A DNA stretch of 6,096 nt from an uncultured Porphyromonas sp. (GTDB lineage: Bacteria > Bacteroidota > Bacteroidia > Bacteroidales > Porphyromonadaceae). The stretch covers positions 1 to 6,096 of the forward strand of contig CAMFNC010000019.1 in the NCBI GenBank assembly GCA_945965245.1, given 5' to 3'. The notes beneath the pieces were generated by a model. The model saw only the letters and a list, made by a program, of their open reading frames with translations, did no database searches and had not been told where the DNA came from. Position 1 is the first letter of the stretch, and each line of letters begins with the position of its first letter. Positions 1 to 5,815 of this stretch are shown here, one piece after another. A program made the translations under genes and the position numbers.

Positions 1-930
1 ATGGGGCTGAACCGAAAGAATATTTTCAAAAACATCACCGTGATTCGCAAATACCTGACAGCATTGGTCAGGGCACGTGATATTATCCGTGACTTTAGAC
101 CTCAGTTGGTCATCGGAGTGGGCGGATACGCCAGTGCACCCACTCTCAAAGCGGCTCAAAGCCTCCACATCCCCACTCTGATTCAGGAGCAAAACAGCTA
201 TGCCGGTGTGACCAACAAATTTTTGGCCAAACGTGCCAATACCATCTGTGTGGCTTACCCGGAGATGGAGCGTTTTTTCCCAAAAGAGCGCATTGTGGCA
301 GCTGGCAATCCCATCAGGCCGGCCATCGAGTTTTTGCAGCCCGATAGAGATGCGGCACTCGGATACTTCGGATTTCCAGCCGATACACAACGTGTGGTTT
401 TGGTGGTGGGAGGCAGCCTCGGCGCACTGACCATCAACGAAAGCATTGGTTCTTGTCTGGAAGAGTGGAGCAAATCCGATGTCACGCTGATTTGGCAAAC
501 AGGAAAGAATTTTTATGAAAAAGCACAACGACTTACAGCCAATTATCCGAACTTGAAATGCTCACTCCATGCTTTTATAGACCGTATGGACTATGCCTAT
601 ACATTAGCCGATTTGGTTGTTTCGCGTGCCGGAGCTTGTTCGATTTCCGAGCTCTGTCTGCTGGGAAAACCTACTATCTTGGTACCTTCGCCCAATGTAG
701 CAGAAGACCATCAAACCAAAAATGCTTTAGCCCTATCCACACGCAACGCCGCCGTACTGATACCCGATGCCGAAGCCCGTGGCAGCCTGAGTCGAGAAGC
801 CATCAAGCTGGTTCAAGACATTCATCGGCTGGAAGAACTACACACAGAAGTATTAAAATTGGCATATCCGCAAGCTGCTGAAAAGATTGTGGATGAGGCT
901 GAAAAATTAATCAATGCCCCAACAAAATAA
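1..930 (+). CDS. murG: MurG, UDP-GlcNAc:undecaprenyl-PP-MurNAc-pentapeptide GlcNAc transferase (5' partial)
   Basis: MurG is a GT-B glycosyltransferase on the inner face of the cytoplasmic membrane that adds GlcNAc to lipid I to make lipid II for peptidoglycan. The visible 309 residues carry family hallmarks: GVGGYASAP (39-47), QEQNSYAGVTNK (62-73), GNPIRP (102-107), the second glycine-rich loop VGGSLGA (136-142), WQTGK (165-169), and the UDP-GlcNAc binding region SRAGACSISEL (208-218) with EDHQTKNA (235-242). Full-length MurG is about 350-370 residues. The N-terminal 60 or so residues, including the first glycine loop (GGTGGH type), are absent. The ATG at base 1 is therefore almost certainly an internal Met, and the gene continues left of the window. 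The frame is intact to the TAA, so nothing suggests decay. The next gene starts 7 bases after the stop and is not murC, the usual dcw-cluster neighbour. Identity is very secure; the true start is not visible. Confidence 0.96.
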   Translation: MGLNRKNIFKNITVIRKYLTALVRARDIIRDFRPQLVIGVGGYASAPTLKAAQSLHIPTLIQEQNSYAGVTNKFLAKRANTICVAYPEMERFFPKERIVAAGNPIRPAIEFLQPDRDAALGYFGFPADTQRVVLVVGGSLGALTINESIGSCLEEWSKSDVTLIWQTGKNFYEKAQRLTANYPNLKCSLHAFIDRMDYAYTLADLVVSRAGACSISELCLLGKPTILVPSPNVAEDHQTKNALALSTRNAAVLIPDAEARGSLSREAIKLVQDIHRLEELHTEVLKLAYPQAAEKIVDEAEKLINAPTK

Positions 931-937
931 TCACTCT

Positions 938-1927
938 ATGAAAAAACCTGTTTATTCACTCCTTTTATTATTGATGCTTACTGCCTTTTCTGCCTGCAAC
1001 GGCAATAAAAAGACGGCAACAAACGACACTGCAACCGACTCAACGGAAGTTTCCGCACCCGAAACCACTTTCTCTGCCGACAGTGCCTTCCAATACGTAT
1101 CTGCACAAGTGGCTTTCGGCCCCAGAGTACCCGGTACGGAGGCACACACCAAATGCGCGGATTGGATGGAAGAAACGCTGCGCAACATGGGACACCAAGT
1201 ATTGGTGCAGAAAACCAAACTCAAAGTCTATTCCGGTCAGGAATTTGACATCCGAAACATTATCACTTCCATACATCCGGAAGCCACAGAACGCATACTG
1301 CTGATGGCTCATTGGGATAGTCGCCCAATGGCCGACCACGATGCCGATGTATCGGCTCGCAAGAGACCCATCTTGGGTGCCGATGACGGTGCCAGCGGTG
1401 TGGGCGTGCTGATGGAAATAGCTCGCCAACTAAAACTGCACCCCATAGCTGCCGATAAAGGAGTGGATATCATTTTCTTCGACCTCGAAGATTATGGTAT
1501 TCCGGCACAAGATGAGTCATGGTGTTTAGGGTCTCAATATTGGTCCCAACATCCCCATATACCCGGCTATACAGCCAACTTCGGAATCCTCTTGGATATG
1601 GTGGGTTCACATGATGCTACTTTCTACTGGGAGGGATATTCCAAGGCATACGCCTCCGAAGCCATGCACCACATTTGGCAGACAGCTGCTCGCTTGGGTT
1701 ACGGCAAATACTTCAAACAAGCAGATGGCGGAGCCATCACCGATGATCACGTGCCAGTCATTCGGAACAGACACATTCCATCGGTCAATATACTGAATTA
1801 CAATCCGGAAAACAAATATGGTTTCGGACATCATTGGCATACACACCAAGACAATCTGAACATCATAGACCGCACCACATTGTCTGTGGTGGGTCACACA
1901 GTGCTTACCGTAATCCAAGAATTTTAA
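938..1927 (+). CDS. Type II (mammalian-like) glutaminyl-peptide cyclotransferase, M28-fold lipoprotein
   Basis: Predicted zinc enzyme that cyclises N-terminal Gln to pyroglutamate on exported proteins. The 329-residue protein starts with a lipoprotein signal: MKK, a Leu-rich core and a lipobox ending FSAC with Cys20 as the lipidated residue. The M28 fold follows. Compared from memory with human QC: AHWDS (124-128) matches CHYDS; GADD (147-150) gives zinc ligand Asp150; FFDLED (180-185) gives catalytic Glu184 and ligand Asp185 (Glu in human); LLDMVG (218-223) gives Asp220; DDH (269-271) gives Asp270; HWH (299-301) gives Trp300 and ligand His301. Trp195 may be the counterpart of the active-site Trp207. 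These cyclase-specific residues argue against an ordinary M28 aminopeptidase. An in-frame ATG at 914 lies inside murG and would put polar residues ahead of the signal peptide, so 938 is preferred. Periplasmic, membrane-anchored location is inferred. It is probably co-transcribed with murG and with the Gln-starting M64 peptidase downstream. Confidence 0.9.
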   Translation: MKKPVYSLLLLLMLTAFSACNGNKKTATNDTATDSTEVSAPETTFSADSAFQYVSAQVAFGPRVPGTEAHTKCADWMEETLRNMGHQVLVQKTKLKVYSGQEFDIRNIITSIHPEATERILLMAHWDSRPMADHDADVSARKRPILGADDGASGVGVLMEIARQLKLHPIAADKGVDIIFFDLEDYGIPAQDESWCLGSQYWSQHPHIPGYTANFGILLDMVGSHDATFYWEGYSKAYASEAMHHIWQTAARLGYGKYFKQADGGAITDDHVPVIRNRHIPSVNILNYNPENKYGFGHHWHTHQDNLNIIDRTTLSVVGHTVLTVIQEF

Positions 1928-1951
1928 TCCACATACATTACTCATACAGAA

Positions 1952-2371
1952 ATGTCTATCAACGAAATACAAGACGAAATCATCGAAGAATTTACCGCTT
2001 TGGACGATTGGATGGATCGCTATGCCCTACTAATTGAATTAGGCGAAAGTCTGGAACTTATCGAAGAGAAATACAAAACTCCCGATACACTTATCGAAGG
2101 TTGCCAAAGTCGGGTTTGGATTTACGCCGAAATGCGTGACGGATTGGTGCACTTCGTGGCAGAAAGCGATGCACTGATTGTAAAGGGTATCGTAAGCCTG
2201 CTGCTTCGTGTGCTGAACGACCAAACACCACAAGACATCGTGAATACAGACCTCTATTTCATCTCTCGCATCGGTTTGCAGGAGCACCTCTCTCCCACTC
2301 GCTCCAACGGATTGGTGGCTATGATCAAACAAATGAAACTCTATGCCATGGCATTTGCTGGGATGCAATAA
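1952..2371 (+). CDS. sufE: SufE-family cysteine desulfuration protein
   Basis: SufE accepts persulfide sulfur from the cysteine desulfurase SufS and passes it to the Fe-S scaffold in the cytoplasm. The protein has 139 residues, the usual size of the family (about 140). It shows the conserved loop IEGCQSRVW (48-56), with Cys51 as the sulfur-accepting cysteine, at the same number as in E. coli SufE. Other family features are the N-terminal helix with DDWMDRYALLIELG (18-31), the GIVSLLLRVL segment, and the C-terminal GLQEHLSPTRSNGL stretch (SufE proteins have similar hLsptR.nG sequence there). It begins 24 bases after the cyclase gene and ends 3 bases before hemG, so it is probably translated from the same mRNA. 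No sufS, sufBCD or iscU is nearby, so its partner must be encoded elsewhere. No strong Shine-Dalgarno sequence is seen upstream, only A-rich sequence, as is common in Bacteroidota. Confidence 0.95.
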   Translation: MSINEIQDEIIEEFTALDDWMDRYALLIELGESLELIEEKYKTPDTLIEGCQSRVWIYAEMRDGLVHFVAESDALIVKGIVSLLLRVLNDQTPQDIVNTDLYFISRIGLQEHLSPTRSNGLVAMIKQMKLYAMAFAGMQ

Positions 2372-2374
2372 CGG

Positions 2375-3754
2375 ATGGGACAAAACGAGTCTATTGACAC
2401 ACTGATTATAGGAGCCGGACTCACGGGGCTTACCACTGCGGCATGGTTGTGTCGAGCCGGAAAATCCCATTTGCAGATTTTGGAGGCCGAACAGCATATC
2501 GGCGGACAAATCAGAACTCAAAAAACCGGCAAATTTACCTACGAAACAGGTCCGAATACCGGCACCATATCCACACCGGAGGTAGCCGAGTTATTCGAAA
2601 TGCTGAACCTCGAACCGGAAATTGCTTCACCTAATGCTGCACACAGACTCATTTGGAAGGGCAACCGATTTCGTCTCATTCCCTCATCACTCCGGGGAGG
2701 CATTATCACTCCACTTTTTTCTTTCACAGACAAACTACGACTCTTGGGTGAGCCTTTCAGGCGCAAGGGCAATAATCCTAACGAAACCATCGGTGATATG
2801 GTTGTCCGACGTTTAGGACGCACTTTCCTGCGCAATGCCGTAGACCCTTTCTTGGGCGGCATCTATGCCGGCGACCCTTTCAAGCTGGTCACCCGGCATA
2901 CACTGCCCAAACTCTATCAACTGGAGCAAAACCACGGTAGCTTTATCCGCGGAGCCATAGCCAAAGCCAAAGAGCCTAAAACCGAACGCGACCGCAAAGC
3001 CACCAAACATGTGTTTTCCACACAAGGAGGACTCGGTACGTTGGTGGACTCCTTGGTAAATGCTGTGGGACGTGAAAAAATTCAGACGGGATGTCCGGTG
3101 CAGAGTATAGAGTGGATGGGGGACTTTTTCTTAGTTACTTATCGGAACTTCAATGGGCAAATGTGCACCGTAAGAACACAAAATGTGGTCACCACTGTTC
3201 CGGCTTTCTGTCTGACCACAATGCTGCCTCAAGCCGATGAAAACGACCTGAGACCCATCCGAGAATTAAAATATGCTCCTGTAGTAGAAGTAGCCATCGG
3301 ATTCGACTCCATCCCTCCATATCGCTATGCTGCCTTTGGAGGATTGGTGCCTTCTGCTGAAAAAAGAGATATACTGGGTATTCTTTTCACTTCCGATTGC
3401 TTTACCAATAGAGCACCTCGCGGTGGAGCTCTTTACACCGTCTTCATGGGCGGCACACGCCGTCCAGAACTGGTCAGTTTTCCCGATAATAAACTGAAAG
3501 CCATTGCATTAAGCGAACTGAAAACGATGCTTGGCATACCACGAGAAATAAAGCCGGATTGCTGCGCCATATCGCATCATCCCAACGCCATTGCACAGTA
3601 TTATGCCGATAGTGACGAAAGGATAGCAGCCATCGCGCACCTGCAAACACAATTCCCCGGACTCTACATAGGCGGCTCCATCCACCAAGGGATAGGAATG
3701 GCACACCGCATCACTCAAGCCACAAATATTGCTAATCAAATTATAAACCAATGA
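2375..3754 (+). CDS. hemG: Protoporphyrinogen oxidase, HemY/HemG FAD type
   Basis: FAD-dependent oxidase that aromatises protoporphyrinogen IX to protoporphyrin IX, the penultimate step of haem synthesis; coproporphyrinogen oxidase activity (CgoX type) cannot be excluded. The 459 residues have the N-terminal dinucleotide motif GAGLTG (13-18), with Glu37 as the expected ribose-binding acid and a following GG (43-44). Next come YETGPNTG (56-63), the family hallmark AVDPFLGGIYAGDP (155-168), LPKLYQLEQNHGS (177-189) and FSTQGGLGTLVDSL (214-227). The C-terminal FAD-binding stretch is YIGGSIHQGIGM (431-442). Full length and intact. Only 3 bases separate it from sufE, and its stop overlaps the start of the M64 peptidase as ATGA, suggesting translational coupling. 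No other haem gene is in the window. The enzyme is called oxygen-dependent by family; what accepts electrons here, in a probable anaerobe, is not shown by the sequence. Bacteroidota genomes usually call this gene hemG although it is the HemY type. Confidence 0.92.
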   Translation: MGQNESIDTLIIGAGLTGLTTAAWLCRAGKSHLQILEAEQHIGGQIRTQKTGKFTYETGPNTGTISTPEVAELFEMLNLEPEIASPNAAHRLIWKGNRFRLIPSSLRGGIITPLFSFTDKLRLLGEPFRRKGNNPNETIGDMVVRRLGRTFLRNAVDPFLGGIYAGDPFKLVTRHTLPKLYQLEQNHGSFIRGAIAKAKEPKTERDRKATKHVFSTQGGLGTLVDSLVNAVGREKIQTGCPVQSIEWMGDFFLVTYRNFNGQMCTVRTQNVVTTVPAFCLTTMLPQADENDLRPIRELKYAPVVEVAIGFDSIPPYRYAAFGGLVPSAEKRDILGILFTSDCFTNRAPRGGALYTVFMGGTRRPELVSFPDNKLKAIALSELKTMLGIPREIKPDCCAISHHPNAIAQYYADSDERIAAIAHLQTQFPGLYIGGSIHQGIGMAHRITQATNIANQIINQ

Positions 3755-5052
3755 AAACGAGAATTTTAGGGTTGTTGGTACTATTGATGATGCCTCTATT
3801 GGCAGCAGCCCAAAGGAAAGCAGAAACAGTCAATTATGATGACTATTTTACAGATCAGACCCTACGTGTCGATTATACCTTTGCAGGTGATCAAAAACAC
3901 ACCATGGTCTTTTTGGACGAACTTATTCGCACCGATGGCTGGCATGGCAGACGCCATCATTTGGACGAACTGCCTCTGGAAGGCACAGGAGACATCGAGA
4001 TGAAGGATGATGCCACAGGCAAAGTGATTTATCGCACTTCATTTTCTACACTTTTTCAAGAATGGCTATCCACAGATGAAGCTGCCCACACAGCCAAAAG
4101 TTTCGAAAACGTATATCTATTGCCTTACCCCAAACAACCTGTCAGTCTGACGGTTTCGCTGCGCAATATGCATGGGGAAACAATAACCACTTATACGCAC
4201 CGTGTCAATCCTGCCGACATCTTAATTCGCCACCAAAAACCTGCCACACAACCGCGCGTAACACAACTTCTCTATTCGGGCACCCCACGCGATTGCATTG
4301 ATGTGGTGATTATGTCCGAAGGCTATACCGAAAAAGAAGAAGCCATATTCCTCAAAGATGCTTATGCCACACGTGATGCCCTGCTGGCACATGAGCCATT
4401 CAAATCCATGAAAGATCGCTTTAATCTGATAGCGGTATTTACTCCATCGCATGATTCCGGAGTAAGCGTTCCCTCCAGAAACGAATGGTGCAGCACTCCT
4501 TTCGGTTCGCACTTCGATACCTTTTACAGTGCACGTTATCTTACCAGCCGTCAGCTCAAAAACATCCACAATGCATTGTTGGGAACAGCATACGAACATA
4601 TCATCATATTGGCCAATACCACCGTTTATGGCGGTGGTGGCATATACAACAGCTTTACCTTGACCACGGCACATAATCCGGATTTCGCTCCTGTGGTGGT
4701 ACACGAATTCGGACACAGTTTCGGAGGTCTTGCCGATGAATATTTCTACGACAATGATGTCATGACCGACAGTTATTCACATGCCAAAGAGCCATGGGAG
4801 GCCAACGTAACTAACCTTGTAGATTTCGAAGGCAAGAAGTGGAGCAGCCTGATACCTAAGAAAACACCTCGACCCACTCCGGTGGCAGACCAGAAAAAAT
4901 ACCCCGTGGGATTATACGAAGGTGCTGCATATAGCAAAAAAGGCTTCTATCGCGCCTCATATAACTGCCGTATGCGCACCAACGTAGCACCTGAATTCTG
5001 TCCCGCTTGTCAATTGGGACTGCGCAATTTGATTGAATTCTATACCCGATAA
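3751..5052 (+). CDS. Exported zinc metallopeptidase, M64 'IgA peptidase' family
   Basis: Secreted or periplasmic zinc peptidase of family M64, named after a clostridial IgA protease; the substrate here is unknown. The 433 residues begin with a classical signal peptide: MKTR, a hydrophobic core (5-17), then LAAA and a predicted signal peptidase I cut before Gln21. Residues about 21-165 resemble the beta-rich N-terminal domain of M64 proteins. The catalytic domain starts near DCIDVVIMSEGYTEKEE (181-197), the family's typical entry motif. The zinc site is HEFGHSFGGLADEY (318-331): His318 and His322 as ligands, Glu319 as the base, Asp329 as a likely third ligand. A Cys pair CPAC (417-420) and Cys406 lie near the C-terminus. 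There is no sorting domain or C-terminal T9SS tail; the protein ends soon after the Cys pair. The start overlaps hemG by 4 bases. 'IgA' activity should not be assumed: many gut and oral Bacteroidota carry M64 proteins of unknown substrate. Confidence 0.91.
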   Translation: MKTRILGLLVLLMMPLLAAAQRKAETVNYDDYFTDQTLRVDYTFAGDQKHTMVFLDELIRTDGWHGRRHHLDELPLEGTGDIEMKDDATGKVIYRTSFSTLFQEWLSTDEAAHTAKSFENVYLLPYPKQPVSLTVSLRNMHGETITTYTHRVNPADILIRHQKPATQPRVTQLLYSGTPRDCIDVVIMSEGYTEKEEAIFLKDAYATRDALLAHEPFKSMKDRFNLIAVFTPSHDSGVSVPSRNEWCSTPFGSHFDTFYSARYLTSRQLKNIHNALLGTAYEHIIILANTTVYGGGGIYNSFTLTTAHNPDFAPVVVHEFGHSFGGLADEYFYDNDVMTDSYSHAKEPWEANVTNLVDFEGKKWSSLIPKKTPRPTPVADQKKYPVGLYEGAAYSKKGFYRASYNCRMRTNVAPEFCPACQLGLRNLIEFYTR

Positions 5053-5077
5053 TTGTAAGAATAGCCCGACATATAGC

Positions 5078-5105
5078 GTTGAAAATCAAAAAACAACTAT
5101 CTTTG
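5078..5105 (+). promoter_or_regulatory. Probable Bacteroidota-type promoter for ybeY
   Basis: TATCTTTG at 5098-5105 is an exact match to the -7 box TAnnTTTG used by the primary sigma factor of Bacteroidota. A weaker GTTG at 5078-5081 could be the -33 element (consensus TTTG), 16 bases upstream, slightly short of the usual spacing of about 19. Transcription would begin near 5112, leaving a leader of about 20 bases before the ybeY ATG. The position in the largest gap between genes after murG supports it. No transcript data are available. Confidence 0.55.
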
Positions 5106-5131
5106 AAACATCACTAATTTTATAAGAGATA

Positions 5132-5581
5132 ATGATAGCATTTTATGCCGATGATGTAGACCTGCCCCGATTACGTAAGCGCACCGTTCGTCGATGGATA
5201 GAAGACGTTGCGGAGCGCTATCAAAAAGAGGTGGGCGACATCTGTTACCAGTTTTGTAATGACGACCACATCTTACAAACTAATCAGGACTTTTTAAATC
5301 ACGACTACTACACAGACATTATCACCTTCGATGAAAGTCAAGACAACGTTATAGCAGGCGATATACTCATCAGTGTGGATACCGTTCGCTCCAATGCAGA
5401 GCAGTACGATCTCGAATATGAAGAGGAGTTGCACCGCGTAATCATTCATGGTGTGCTTCATCTTTGCGGTTTGAAAGACAAAACCGAAGAAGACGAAGCC
5501 CTCATGCACCAAGCAGAAGACGAAGCTCTGGCAATGCTGCATGAGCAAATTGGAGAAGGTGAACCACTCTTTGACGAATAA
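5132..5581 (+). CDS. ybeY: YbeY, endoribonuclease for 16S rRNA maturation (UPF0054)
   Basis: YbeY is a single-strand-specific metal-dependent endoribonuclease that helps mature the 3' end of 16S rRNA and takes part in ribosome quality control. The 149-residue protein is of normal length. It shows the family's HDYYTDIITFD segment (57-67, counterpart of the TDVLSF motif), the GDILIS motif (76-81) and the metal-site motif HGVLHLCGLKD (106-116). The usual motif is HGxLHLxGYDH with three His ligands. Here His106 and His110 are present, but the third position is Asp116 and the preceding YD is LK. I recall similar G-x-K-D forms in Bacteroidota YbeY, so this is probably a lineage trait and not a broken site. 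AAGAGATA just before the ATG offers at most a weak ribosome site. It is separated from the M64 gene by 79 bases with its own probable promoter, and followed by a strong hairpin terminator, so it may be monocistronic. Confidence 0.94.
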   Translation: MIAFYADDVDLPRLRKRTVRRWIEDVAERYQKEVGDICYQFCNDDHILQTNQDFLNHDYYTDIITFDESQDNVIAGDILISVDTVRSNAEQYDLEYEEELHRVIIHGVLHLCGLKDKTEEDEALMHQAEDEALAMLHEQIGEGEPLFDE

Positions 5582-5613
5582 GAATTCACTCGCATTCCAA
5601 CCCTTTTTCCATA

Positions 5614-5664
5614 AACAATCCCCGTTTATCATGCTCCCATAAGAGCCATTAAACGGGGATTGTT
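5614..5664 (+). terminator. Strong hairpin, probable intrinsic terminator after ybeY
   Basis: A perfect 15-bp inverted repeat pairs 5614-5628 (AACAATCCCCGTTTA) with 5650-5664. The 21-base gap can form a second, inner stem (ATG-CTC against GAGCCAT, one bulged base) capped by CCATAA. The right arm is followed by CTATTTTAT, a moderate T-rich stretch, so the stem fits a factor-independent terminator closing the transcript that contains ybeY, 32 bases after its stop. The GGGG/CCCC core makes it stable. The T tract is not perfect, so an mRNA-stabilising hairpin or a protein-binding palindrome remains possible. Confidence 0.75.
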
Positions 5665-5736
5665 CTATTTTATACATGTTGCAGAAATACCATTTTTGTC
5701 TAACTATTCTAACCAAAACCCGTTTAGGAGATTAGT

Positions 5737-5771
5737 TTTGAATCCGTTTTACTGCAAAGCGCTTATATTTG
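5737..5771 (+). promoter_or_regulatory. Probable Bacteroidota-type promoter for the tonB gene
   Basis: TATATTTG at 5764-5771 matches the -7 consensus TAnnTTTG exactly, and TTTG at 5737-5740 matches the -33 element. The spacing is 23 bases, a little above the usual value of about 19. Transcription would start near 5778, giving a leader of about 38 bases before the ATG at 5816. The site lies downstream of the hairpin terminator and ahead of an AT-rich leader, as expected for an independent transcription unit. No clear Fur-type or other operator palindrome was recognised around it. Confidence 0.62.
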
Positions 5772-5815
5772 TTATAGAAAAATTCAACATCATTAATCCT
5801 TTAAATTATACAGCT

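Noticed and set aside
1..3. ATG at base 1 as the true murG start
   Set aside because: It would omit the conserved N-terminal glycine loop and about 60 residues; the gene most likely continues beyond the window edge.
914..937. Upstream in-frame ATG for the glutaminyl cyclase
   Set aside because: It lies inside murG and would add MPQQNNHS ahead of the signal peptide; the ATG at 938 gives a textbook MKK lipoprotein leader.
4222..4716. 164-codon open frame on the minus strand within the M64 gene
   Set aside because: It lies wholly antisense to a gene with clear motifs, resembles no known family, and has no promoter or neighbour supporting it. The same applies to the minus-strand frame at 2039-2521.
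5053..5077. Terminator directly after the M64 peptidase
   Set aside because: No stable inverted repeat with a T tract was found in the gap, so partial read-through into ybeY remains possible.
5294..5716. 140-codon minus-strand frame crossing the ybeY 3' end and the hairpin
   Set aside because: Cys- and Phe-rich composition typical of an antisense shadow; it reads through the terminator hairpin and has no recognisable domain.
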